This document shows, in pieces, positions 10,101 to 17,735 of a DNA stretch of 64,000 nucleotides. The notes below the pieces were generated by a model. It was given only the letters and a program-made list of their open reading frames with translations. It was not told the DNA's origin and did not search any database. The DNA is taken from assembly GCA_964636865.1 (NCBI GenBank), contig CAZWVJ010000008.1, forward strand, positions 1 to 64,000. The letters run 5' to 3'. Both the position numbers and the translations under genes were made by a program. The stretch's first letter is position 1, and each line of letters starts with the position of its first letter. The stretch comes from B1SED10-75 sp964636865. Lineage in GTDB: Bacteria; Bacillota; Dethiobacteria; DTU022; PWGO01.

Positions 10101-10414
10101 TTGTTGAGCTGGATGGAAATTTTAACATCAGCGTGTGGGAAAATGGACGCTCTTTGTCTGTGGAAAACTTGAGCAAGGGAGCCAGGGATCAGCTTTATCT
10201 ATCCATACGTTTTGCTGTTGCTGACTTGCTGGCGGAAGAAATGAAATTACCTTTAATATTTGACGATCCTTTTACCAGCACTGACACCAACCGGTTGCAT
10301 AATATATGGCAAATATTACAGGAACAATCCGACGACCGCCAGTTTATTATTATGTCTCATGCGGAAACATTTTTAGATTGGGGGTACCCGGTTGAAGTCA
10401 AGGTTTCAAGTTGA
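7100..10414 (+). CDS. yhaN: YhaN/SbcC-like SMC-type ATPase
   Basis: A 1104-residue Rad50/SMC-like ATPase. The N-terminus has the ATP-binding half with Walker A GNETGKTT. A long coiled-coil region occupies roughly residues 215-900. The C-terminus has the signature motif LSKGARDQL, Walker B LPLIFDDPF and the switch histidine in MSHAE. In the middle of the coiled coil (about residues 520-570) are two hydrophobic helices (WMRIGGAALVAGLVGFLIG and the next 25 residues), a feature of YhaN proteins that suggests membrane attachment. It overlaps yhaO by four bases. The complex should process DNA ends in an ATP-dependent way. Confidence 0.85.
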   Translation: MTAPKITLLKLTLEGFGPYREKTEFHFNPGANCYISGNETGKTTMLAGLIATIFGLSHSSKSRSFFTTQRFRNWENPSYFYGEVFFAINNHYYRIWRDFETHRVELWEIDESFNRQQLLVEGNHNPEARKPLQTYTDALHSLLGVSSQELFSDTFCLEQPLPEPQHISAELQGLLSGGKGASFHNALDNLVASLKNLTKYTGPNNRGVTKKNMSKDGKLEEINNKINELEQQIEEGKQTADSLVDIQQSLQTIEKDLHHKKEELSKKEKSRQAWEKWQLFQQEYLGTTRERDKLKQAEKDVSGLTEKIRKMQEEMEHNYAEFNGMPPETGDNLDSLVQIDRRLRDLDSNIHKQKESLKVDEKNYDQINEELNKFSGWEWLGADPVTRLQSIKRNAEKCLQDWKQFKQLENDLEIINRDLTEKYAPLTEASPHTLELVASYDRRYAELNSAEEKALQAYKTAENKMKEYREYKDAFNNKYSDLVELPEGAAEAVDGKLSLLQKKRELEKQLAEATKKVTTPLWMRIGGAALVAGLVGFLIGNESLPVLITAVLLSAVVGYGASSYIYTLAFSSWRRKRHEIREELNNCRQKIASFANKLGRFSHVGEAELGRLAQRFSQYNEEKEYLEKMENEIFPEKLQELQQELNRAREELQEFNKKMAPFREAFDNVSTAFNHWRSLCEKKQRLQTQLADFAGEKWGCSVSQVPAANPLSEQTAEQWQEVAYFLGQEIHVSNKSVFDLAEQIEELTETWWQERVERAARLAELQKQRENLNYKIDSQKAQIKELEEKRRNIQGEKDEIVANIRTVVEKNDHDAEAALKRWKELQEKVKAKESAEMQLNTTLQNNQVEGISALQSLLAKTEDKVTTCLLRWREHIEQNPGLPGTEQADDYEQVSNYLETLEQEIERLNTETNELENKRNELTKRQAALEGDSPLNIAAAEIELAELKKQKEWLEVEAEALVIAYQELEQAINEYRHTYKERLEHLASSYCRNISGVNRRFVELDGNFNISVWENGRSLSVENLSKGARDQLYLSIRFAVADLLAEEMKLPLIFDDPFTSTDTNRLHNIWQILQEQSDDRQFIIMSHAETFLDWGYPVEVKVSS

Positions 10415-10675
10415 CTTAAGCATTGTATGAAAATTTTGCAGGATAATCGCCATAAATGATAGAATGTTTTTAACATAATGCAAACTCTTTTGCTCAATGG
10501 TAAAGCCCCTGAGTCATTTATTTGGGGAAATATCGATTTTTTACTTGAAAAAAAAGTTAAATTAAGTTGAATACTAAATAATTAAAATAACCTGGCAAGA
10601 TGCTAATGATTTTTATTTTACCTTTTCAAAAAATTTACATATAATTGCATATTGCCGGGCAAGAGGAGAATTTTC

Positions 10676-12601
10676 TTGGAGTTATTTGATATAGTTTGGC
10701 CCTGGGGAACAATATTAATTATTTTTCTAATATGTTTAATTATTGGCCTGGTTTTTTATTTCGGAGTTCGATTTGGGTCCGCAAAATCTTTGTCTCATTT
10801 ATCCAAAAGTAAAAAAAATAACGATTTGCCGGCAGCTCAAGACCTTGAATATATGTTCCGTTTTTTTGATAATATGGAGCAGTGTGTGCTCCAATTGAGC
10901 CCTGATTACCGCATTGAATATATTAATCCCTCAGCTCGAGAAAAATTAAGCTTTCAGGTAGGCGAATTATGCTATCAACAAATTGGAAAGGAAGAGCCCT
11001 GCTCCCAATGCCCTCTTCCGCAGCTTTTACGATCATCTTCTACTTCGGCCGCTTACTCTGTCGAAGCTTTTAATAGGAATTTGAAGGGAAATGCATTCCA
11101 ACATATTAGATCTGATGGAAGTATTTCAGTAATTACAATATTAGAAGATGAAACCGAGCATATGCAAACTAAGGAAGCATTAAAAAAATCGGAAATAAAA
11201 TATCGGGAAGTTCTTGCGGTTATAAAAGAAGGTTATTATGAAATTGACCGGTCAAGCAATATTATTTATTGTAACCACTCGGCGGCCAGTATGTTGGGAT
11301 ATGATGTCAATAAATTAATGGGAATAAATTTTAAAGAAATATGCAATGATCCTGAAGCAGTATTTTATTATTTTGATCGGGTTATAAAGTCCGGTAGATC
11401 GGAACATGCCTTAACTATGGAAATGCTCCGAAAAGATGGCTCTTTAGGTTATGGGGAATTTTCTATTACTCCGGTTAAAGATAATGAAAATAATATTACC
11501 TCTTATCGGGTCACAATCCATGATATCACTGACCGCCGGCATTATGAAGAGCAGTTGAGGCACTTAAGTTTTCGCGATCAACTTACCGGCCTTTATAACC
11601 GGGCATATTTTAAGAACGAACTAGAGCGTTTGGAAGGTAGTAGGGAATATCCTATTACCATTATTTCTATTGATTTAGATGACTTAAAATTGGTTAACGA
11701 TACTTTAGGTCATTTCCAGGGGGATGAACTTCTTAAGTCTTGTGCTGCTGTTTTGCGAGACATATTTCGTAGTTCGGATATTATATCCCGGATAGGAAGT
11801 GATGAATTTGCGGTTATACTTCCCCGGACAAGCGAGGAAGCGAGAACGAAAATAGTTGATCGGATAAACTCAACCATAGAGAAATTCAATGAGGAACAGA
11901 AACATAAATTACCCCTTCATATTTCTGTTGGCTCGGCTACAGCGAACGACCAAAATAAGCCGCTGGAGGAAACTTATAAAGAAGCGGATAATATCATGTA
12001 CCAAAATCAATCCCATAAAGGCATTAAAGCCAGATCGCAAATGATCCAGGCCCTTATAACTATGCTGGGAGAAAAAGATTATTGTACCAAAGGGCATACT
12101 CAGAGATTGGAAGATATTTGTTCGGAAATAGGGAAGCGGTTAAATTTATCAGAGAAGCAGCTTTCCAACCTGATTTTTCTTGCCCAGGTTCATGATTTGG
12201 GTAAGGTGGGCATTCCGGATAGGATATTGTTCAAGGAAGGGTCCCTTACTGATGAAGAGTGGGAAATTATGCAGCAGCATGCAGAAAAAGGCTACCGTAT
12301 TGCCCTTTCTTCCATTGGCCTCGCAGAAATAGCAGATTTGATTTTAAAACATCATGAGAGATGGGATGGAACAGGTTATCCTTTGGGGTTAAAAGGAGAG
12401 GAGATTCCTATAGAATGCCGTATTTTGGCTGTTGTGGATGCTTATGACGCTATGACGAATGATCGTCCTTACCGTAAAGCTATGACCCATGAAGAGGCTG
12501 TAACCGAACTGCAGGAATATGCAGGTAGTTATTTTGATCCCCAAGTAGTGCAATTGTTCCTCTCTATTTTGGAAGAAAAAAATGTGTTAGAAAATCAATA
12601 A
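10676..12601 (+). CDS. PAS-PAS-GGDEF-HD-GYP cyclic-di-GMP signalling protein
   Basis: A 641-residue protein. AGAGGAG at 10662-10668 points to TTG 10676 as the start rather than the TTG at 10652. Domains in order: one transmembrane helix near the N-terminus (WGTILIIFLICLIIGLVFYF), a PAS-like domain with a CSQC pair, a second PAS domain ending in ITDRRHYEEQLRHL, a GGDEF domain and an HD-GYP domain. The GGDEF signature reads GSDEF, and IDLDDLKLVND is intact. The HD-GYP domain is complete, with HDLGKVGIPD and HHERWDGTGYP, so c-di-GMP hydrolysis is the likelier output and synthesis is uncertain. It would respond to a ligand or redox state sensed by the PAS domains at the membrane. Confidence 0.85.
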   Translation: MELFDIVWPWGTILIIFLICLIIGLVFYFGVRFGSAKSLSHLSKSKKNNDLPAAQDLEYMFRFFDNMEQCVLQLSPDYRIEYINPSAREKLSFQVGELCYQQIGKEEPCSQCPLPQLLRSSSTSAAYSVEAFNRNLKGNAFQHIRSDGSISVITILEDETEHMQTKEALKKSEIKYREVLAVIKEGYYEIDRSSNIIYCNHSAASMLGYDVNKLMGINFKEICNDPEAVFYYFDRVIKSGRSEHALTMEMLRKDGSLGYGEFSITPVKDNENNITSYRVTIHDITDRRHYEEQLRHLSFRDQLTGLYNRAYFKNELERLEGSREYPITIISIDLDDLKLVNDTLGHFQGDELLKSCAAVLRDIFRSSDIISRIGSDEFAVILPRTSEEARTKIVDRINSTIEKFNEEQKHKLPLHISVGSATANDQNKPLEETYKEADNIMYQNQSHKGIKARSQMIQALITMLGEKDYCTKGHTQRLEDICSEIGKRLNLSEKQLSNLIFLAQVHDLGKVGIPDRILFKEGSLTDEEWEIMQQHAEKGYRIALSSIGLAEIADLILKHHERWDGTGYPLGLKGEEIPIECRILAVVDAYDAMTNDRPYRKAMTHEEAVTELQEYAGSYFDPQVVQLFLSILEEKNVLENQ

Positions 12602-12789
12602 ACGCAATCGAAGATAATTGCTGATAAGTTAGGTAAGTTGAAAGTAACTCAAGTGTTCTGTTCTTTCGTTCTTTAATTTAAAATTCCACATGCTTGGAGG
12701 AAATGATAATAAGTTGTCGAATTAGGCTAATATATCATGGTTAATAAAAGAAAGCTATAATTTGTCTTTTGAGAAAGGATGGTGGAGCA

Positions 12790-13332
12790 TTGAAAGCTAT
12801 AGCTTTTATATTAATATTACTTTTATCATTGGTAGTTGCAGGGTGTGGAGCCATACAAGAGTACGATTATGAAGGTGAATACAAAGATGGCGTGCCGCAC
12901 GGTGAGGGGATTATGGAATTTTGGGATGAATCCGAATATGTAGGTGAAGTTTATGAAGGAGAAATTCATGGTGAAGGTACATATATCTGGCGAGATGGAA
13001 GTAAATACGAAGGTGAATGGAAAAATGGGGAAAAACATGGTGAAGGGATAAAATATAACGCGGAGGGCCAGAAAGTTTACGAGGGCGAGTGGAAAGAAGG
13101 AGAGAGACATGGTTACGGTAAGGAATACTGGGAAGAAGAAGGCAAAGTAGGTTATGAAGGGGAATGGAAAGAAGGAGAAAAACATGGAGAGGGCACAATA
13201 TATTTTGATGAAATAAAATATTATGAAGGTGGCTTTAAAGAAGGAAGAACACACGGGCACGGTGTTGTATATAATGAGGACGGCACCATCTATTATGAAG
13301 GTGAATGGGAACACGGAGAAAAAGTAGAATAG
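12790..13332 (+). CDS. MORN-repeat lipoprotein
   Basis: About 180 residues. I choose TTG 12790, which gives a compact lipoprotein signal peptide (LKAIAFILILLLSLVVAGC) with lipobox VVAGC; the TTG at 12769 adds seven residues. The mature protein is almost entirely MORN repeats of the form YEGEWKxGEKHGEGxxxx. I count six full repeats and a truncated seventh. The protein is very acidic and rich in Glu, Gly and Tyr. MORN repeats bind lipids or partner proteins; here they would face outward on the membrane. No enzymatic domain is present. It is a single gene followed by a terminator. Confidence 0.8.
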   Translation: MKAIAFILILLLSLVVAGCGAIQEYDYEGEYKDGVPHGEGIMEFWDESEYVGEVYEGEIHGEGTYIWRDGSKYEGEWKNGEKHGEGIKYNAEGQKVYEGEWKEGERHGYGKEYWEEEGKVGYEGEWKEGEKHGEGTIYFDEIKYYEGGFKEGRTHGHGVVYNEDGTIYYEGEWEHGEKVE

Positions 13333-13349
13333 AGGGCATTTTATTATTG

Positions 13350-13388
13350 AAAGAGCCTGGTTTTCTTTGGGAAAACCAGGACTCTTTG
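13350..13388 (+). terminator. Rho-independent terminator after the MORN lipoprotein gene
   Basis: The hairpin AAAGAG-CCTGGTTTT, loop CTTTGGG, AAAACCAGG-A-CTCTTT begins 18 nt after the stop codon. The stem is long and nearly perfect; the trailing T tract is short. Confidence 0.75.
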
Positions 13389-13743
13389 TGTCAGAGGATG
13401 GCAATGTGAAAATTATTTTCCTTTCTTTTTCCCTAAATTTTATTCTTATCTTAATATCTCTTTATATATCTGCTTTATAGCCGGAAAAATGTTTGGTTAG
13501 GGTTTTGAATTTTAGCGAGACTTGTTTATCTTTTCAGCATTCGGCTTTGCGAGGTTCCCGGCAGAAGATGCCCTCCCGGCTAACTTATAAATGACTTTCA
13601 GGTTTATTAAATGGCCTATATTTCTGACTTGCACTGTTCATTGCCATCATTTTTCGCAGCAGGAGCCAAATTACCTGTATGTATTGATTTACTTAGATCA
13701 GGAAAAATTTTTTTATTTCTATATAAATGAAGGAGGGGTTTAT
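13389..13743. other. Leader region upstream of smsCB
   Basis: A 355-nt gap with no convincing gene. An open frame runs in phase into smsC from 13591, but it has no ribosome binding site and no similarity to the SufC fold. I see no clear riboswitch or Rrf2-type operator. Confidence 0.4.
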
Positions 13744-14490
13744 GTGTTAACTTTGGAGAATGTAGGTTTTGCTTTGGAAGAAGATGAACAAAAAGTTCAT
13801 ATTCTTAAAGGAGTGAACCTGCAATTGGAAGCAGGAAAGATGTATGCTGTCACCGGACCTAATGGCAGTGGAAAGTCTTCTGTGCTCAAAACAATTATGG
13901 GGATATTTTTGCCTACGGAAGGAAAAGTGGAGTTCCAGGGGCAAGATATTACTAACCTTTCTGTTACCGAAAGATCCCGTATGGGAATAGGGTACGCTTT
14001 TCAACAACCGGCAAGGTTTAAAGGGTTGAAAGTGAAAGACTTATTAGAGGTAGCTATGCAGGATGACGATATTACTGATTGTAAATACCTTAGTAATATG
14101 GGACTTTGTCCTGATGATTACCTTGAGCGCCCGCTGGATAGTAGTTTGTCGGGAGGGGAAATGAAAAGGATTGAAATAGCCACTCTTTTAGCTCAAGATC
14201 CTACCGTAAGGCTTTTTGATGAGCCGGAAGCAGGTATTGATCTTTGGAGCTTTACTCAATTGATAAATGTAGTTAAAGAAAGTCACTACGAAGATAAAAT
14301 AACGGTTATCATTTCGCATCAGGAAAAAATCCTTACTATGGTAGATGAGATTATATTGGTTGTAGACGGGCATATAGAGATGAAAGGTTCCAGTGAAAAA
14401 GTTTGGCCTCAGGTGCGTGATTACAGTGGGTGTGCTTGCTTTAATAGCTGTGCAAAGGAGGGGGAAATCTATGCTAACTGCCCTCGATAA
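13744..14490 (+). CDS. smsC: SufC/SmsC-type Fe-S cluster assembly ATPase
   Basis: A 248-residue ABC ATPase. GTG 13744 is preferred because AGGAGG ends 7 nt before it and translation from here begins with LTLENVGFAL, the normal SufC N-terminus. It has Walker A GPNGSGKS, the Q-loop region YAFQQPAR, signature LSGGEMKRIEI, Walker B VRLFDEPEAGID and the switch histidine in IISHQE. The last 25 residues contain four cysteines (GCACFNSCAKEGEIYANC), which ordinary SufC lacks. It overlaps the SufB-like gene by 20 nt. Two-gene SufC/SufB systems without SufD, S, U or E are the minimal SMS type described for archaea and anaerobic bacteria. It powers Fe-S cluster assembly on the SufB-like scaffold. Confidence 0.8.
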   Translation: MLTLENVGFALEEDEQKVHILKGVNLQLEAGKMYAVTGPNGSGKSSVLKTIMGIFLPTEGKVEFQGQDITNLSVTERSRMGIGYAFQQPARFKGLKVKDLLEVAMQDDDITDCKYLSNMGLCPDDYLERPLDSSLSGGEMKRIEIATLLAQDPTVRLFDEPEAGIDLWSFTQLINVVKESHYEDKITVIISHQEKILTMVDEIILVVDGHIEMKGSSEKVWPQVRDYSGCACFNSCAKEGEIYANCPR

Positions 14491-15388
14491 ACGTTTACTG
14501 AAAGAAGTAGCGGATCTTCATCGGGATCCTCCAGGGGCTTATAATATTCGGAAAGACGGGCAAGGTATAGATCGTCATTCCTTGCCGGGGGTAGAAATTA
14601 ACCCCAAGGAAGGGGAGCCCGGAATAGATGTGCTTGTAGAACCCGGAAAAGAGGGAACCGTTCATATTCCGGTATTATTAACCGAATCTGACCAAAGTGA
14701 TCTGGTGTACAATACCATCGATATTGGAGCGGAAGCAGATATTCTTTTGGTTGCAGGCTGTGGCATTCATAATCCGGGGGGAGGAACGGCACAGCATGAT
14801 GGCCTACATACTATCACCGTGCGTAAAGGTGCTCGCTTACGTTATGTGGAAAAACATTTTGGAGAAGGTGAGGGAGAAGGAGAACGTATCCTAAACCCCA
14901 AAACTGAAATAATGGTAGAGGAAGGAGCTTATGTGGAGCTGGAATTAGTTCAGATCCGCGGGGTAGACCATACTGTGCGTTCTACGATGGCCCAGATTAA
15001 GCCCACGGGGCAGTTGGTTATGTTTGAACGCATGTTAACAGATGGAGAACAATCGGCGGAATCTGACATAGAGGTGAAATTATATGGGGATGAGTGTGTG
15101 GCGCGTGCTGTATCCCGTTCAGTAGCGCAAGACAGGTCACGCCAAATATTCCGCCCTCGCCTGATTGCTTATGGACGAGGTAGAGGCCGCGTAGAATGTG
15201 ACTCTATAATTATGGGTGAAGCGTCTATTCGCTCCATTCCGGAAATTGCGGCAGAACATGCCGAGGCTGAACTGGCCCATGAGGCTGCTATAGGGAAAAT
15301 AGCGGGGGATCAAATGATGAAGCTTATGGCATTAGGTTTAACTTCCGAAGAAGCTGAAGAAAAAATAATTAGCGGCTTTTTATCTTAA
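14471..15388 (+). CDS. smsB: SufB/SmsB-type Fe-S cluster scaffold
   Basis: A 305-residue protein. Start ATG 14471 has GGAGGGGG inside the end of smsC, giving translational coupling. The C-terminal half is the SufBD beta-helix core with GRVECDSIIMGEASIRSIPEI and EAAIGKI, the conserved segment containing the scaffold cysteine and acidic residues. It is much shorter than classical SufB (about 470 residues) because it lacks most of the N-terminal extension, as expected for SmsB. With SmsC it should form the minimal Fe-S assembly complex. No cysteine desulfurase is adjacent, consistent with use of sulfide directly. Confidence 0.8.
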   Translation: MLTALDKRLLKEVADLHRDPPGAYNIRKDGQGIDRHSLPGVEINPKEGEPGIDVLVEPGKEGTVHIPVLLTESDQSDLVYNTIDIGAEADILLVAGCGIHNPGGGTAQHDGLHTITVRKGARLRYVEKHFGEGEGEGERILNPKTEIMVEEGAYVELELVQIRGVDHTVRSTMAQIKPTGQLVMFERMLTDGEQSAESDIEVKLYGDECVARAVSRSVAQDRSRQIFRPRLIAYGRGRGRVECDSIIMGEASIRSIPEIAAEHAEAELAHEAAIGKIAGDQMMKLMALGLTSEEAEEKIISGFLS

Positions 15389-15422
15389 AATTAATTGTGG
15401 TTATTACTCATGGTGGTATTTG

Positions 15423-16670
15423 ATGCCTAAAAACAATTTTTGGAGAGCTAATTATTCATGGGTTGTCCTGGTGATGGGTACACTGGTAGTTTTTGGGGCG
15501 CTGGGACTGGCTCGCTATGGCTATTCCATGGTTTTACCCGAAATGCAGCCGGCGTTGAAAATGGATAATACTCAGGCCGGCCTGCTGGCGACGTTCAATT
15601 TGGGAGGTTATCTGGCTTTTGCCCTTATTGGTGGCGCTTTGGCTTCACGTTTTGGGATTAGGCTGGTGGCATCTTTAGGGCTTTTATTAGCCGGGGTGGG
15701 CATGTTCCTTACCGGAATGGCGGAAGGTTTTATACCTGTGTCAATTTGGAGAGGAATGACCGGTTTGGGAAGTGGCGCTGCTAATGTAGCCATCATGGGG
15801 TTATGGGCGGCCTGGTTTTCTCAAAGAATGCGGGGGCTGGCTGCCGGTATTGCCGTAGCCGGTTCATCGATGGGGCTGATTTTTACCGGTTTGCTGGTAC
15901 CCTGGATCATAGCAGAATATGGCGACCCGGCCTGGCGTATATCCTGGTATATTTTTGGTCTTATAACCATAGCCCTGGCTATAACTTCATTTATGGTGCT
16001 GCGAAATAATCCCGCTGAAATTGGCTTAAAATTATCTGTGCAGGAAGAAAAAATCCGGCCTTCAAAAAACAATGCAGATCAAATATATTCATGGAAGCAT
16101 GTTTACCTTTCTCCTCCGGTTTGGTACCTGGGCCTTGTTTACACTGCTTTTGGTTTTTCTTATGTTATCTACATGACCTATTTTGTAAATTTCCTGGTTC
16201 AAGAATATGCTTATACGGCAGCGGAAGCAGGAAATTTGTTTATGATAATGGGCTGGCTTAGCTTGCTTTGCGGTGTTATCTGGGGAAGCGTGTCTGATTA
16301 TATCGGTCGCAGGAACACGCTGACAATTTTATTTCTTCTTCATGGGGTGGCTTTTTTTCTATTTGGTGCCGGCGGTGCCCCGGTGTATTTTACTATTTCG
16401 GCGGTTCTTTTCGGGCTTTCTGCATGGAGCATACCTGCAGTTATGGCTGCGGCATGCGGTGACATGCTGGGATCGAAGTTTGCCCCTGCAGCGCTTGGTT
16501 TTATTACCCTCTTTTTCGGTATCGGGCAGGCTTTAGGTCCGGTAGCAGGTGGTGCCATTGCAGATAGCATGAGTTCATTTGAACCGGCATTTTTGCTTGC
16601 CGCCGCAGTTGCTCTGATGGGGGCCGGGGCCGCTAGATTTCTACTTAAGGGAAAAAGCCACTCTGCATAG
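15423..16670 (+). CDS. MFS transporter
   Basis: A 415-residue protein with twelve predicted transmembrane helices. The start ATG 15423 has only a weak ribosome binding site (TGGTGG). N-terminal RYGYSMVLPEMQPALK and the loop ALASRFGIR correspond to MFS motif A; a second related motif, SDYIGRR, appears after helix 7. The sequence resembles YbfB/YjiJ or oxalate/formate-antiporter-like members, but the substrate is not predictable. It follows smsB by 34 nt and may be transcribed with it. Confidence 0.8.
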   Translation: MPKNNFWRANYSWVVLVMGTLVVFGALGLARYGYSMVLPEMQPALKMDNTQAGLLATFNLGGYLAFALIGGALASRFGIRLVASLGLLLAGVGMFLTGMAEGFIPVSIWRGMTGLGSGAANVAIMGLWAAWFSQRMRGLAAGIAVAGSSMGLIFTGLLVPWIIAEYGDPAWRISWYIFGLITIALAITSFMVLRNNPAEIGLKLSVQEEKIRPSKNNADQIYSWKHVYLSPPVWYLGLVYTAFGFSYVIYMTYFVNFLVQEYAYTAAEAGNLFMIMGWLSLLCGVIWGSVSDYIGRRNTLTILFLLHGVAFFLFGAGGAPVYFTISAVLFGLSAWSIPAVMAAACGDMLGSKFAPAALGFITLFFGIGQALGPVAGGAIADSMSSFEPAFLLAAAVALMGAGAARFLLKGKSHSA

Positions 16671-16805
16671 CTAACAGGTTGAAGTTTATGTATATTATTA
16701 TGAGGGTGACGTTGTTGATGAGTTTAACCACAGCAACTATAATGATAGCAGGCTACAGAATTAGATTATGGAGAGGAGCGAAGAAAAATTAACAGATATC
16801 TTCGC

Positions 16806-17633
16806 ATGATAGGGTTTATAGCTTTGATAGCAGGGTTGTTTATATTAGCCCAAATCATCAGTGGTTCATTGTATGCTTTTTATGTTAACTTTACCCATAC
16901 CCTGGAAGGTATAGAGCTGACAATGGGGGAATATCGGGAACTAATTGAAGAAAATATGATCTATATTGCTATCCTGAGCGGAGTTTTGACCCTGGTATTT
17001 TTTTGGTTGTTTTTCCTAATTAGAAAGGTAGTAACCATTAACAAGGAAGGTTTGTTGGAATACTGCAAATTTAGAAAACTATCTTTAGCCCAGTTGGTAA
17101 TGACTATTCTTATGGGTGTGTCTTTCTATTTCATTTTAGCGGGGGTTATGTTTTTCACAGAGCTGCCCCGGTACTTTCCTGAACACCAGCAATTGTTAGA
17201 GCCTATGTTTGCCCAGCATTTTTTGGTTTCCATAATTGGTTTGGGACTGATAGCTTCCCTTGCAGAGGAAATAGGATTCCGAGGCATTATTTTTAATCGT
17301 ATGCGTGAAGATATTCCTGTGATGGCGGCTGTGTTTCTTCAAGCGGTATTTTTTGGTTTTATCCATTTTAATGTCCTTCAGTCAAGTTATGCTTTTATCC
17401 TGGGGTTGCTTATTGGTTTTTTATACTTATGGACGGGTTCTATCTGGGGCCCGATTATTGCCCACTTTACTTTTAATTCCTCTTCCGTGCTTATGGAGCA
17501 GGTAATCGAGATAGAAAAAACTCCAACTGATGTGGGCCTTCTGATGGCAGTAGGTTCAGTGGTGTTGGTAGTATCCATAGTATATTTTGTCAATAATTCC
17601 CATAATGAGCAGAGCATAGATGGTGCAGCATAA
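16806..17633 (+). CDS. CPBP-family intramembrane glutamic endopeptidase
   Basis: A 275-residue, multi-helix membrane protein with the CAAX protease/bacteriocin-processing (CPBP, Abi) motifs EEIGFRGIIFNRMRE, FGFIHFN and HFTFNSSS. These supply the catalytic Glu pair and the two histidines. The family includes CAAX prenyl proteases and self-immunity proteins; here the substrate is unknown. Start choice is uncertain: ATG 16806 lacks a close ribosome binding site, while GGAGAGGAG at 16770-16778 sits 9 nt before an in-frame ATT at 16788, which would add INRYLR before the first helix. See findings for short upstream frames. Confidence 0.8.
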   Translation: MIGFIALIAGLFILAQIISGSLYAFYVNFTHTLEGIELTMGEYRELIEENMIYIAILSGVLTLVFFWLFFLIRKVVTINKEGLLEYCKFRKLSLAQLVMTILMGVSFYFILAGVMFFTELPRYFPEHQQLLEPMFAQHFLVSIIGLGLIASLAEEIGFRGIIFNRMREDIPVMAAVFLQAVFFGFIHFNVLQSSYAFILGLLIGFLYLWTGSIWGPIIAHFTFNSSSVLMEQVIEIEKTPTDVGLLMAVGSVVLVVSIVYFVNNSHNEQSIDGAA

Positions 17634-17735
17634 TTTTATGTGTTGCAAATTACAGATTATATTTTTTATGTTTCAACATCAAAAGATTTCTTTCTTTTTC
17701 CTGAAGAAGGAATTTAACTGGGGGGAAGGGTAAAA

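Noticed and set aside
10430..10675. Possible c-di-GMP or other riboswitch upstream of the GGDEF/HD-GYP gene
   Set aside because: The GCAAA/TTTGC and CCCC/GGGG pairs form only weak hairpins, and the conserved GEMM bases are not present in order.
12826..13404. 192-residue minus-strand frame
   Set aside because: It is the mirror of the MORN repeats, giving repetitive Phe-rich nonsense; the + strand has the lipobox and the repeats.
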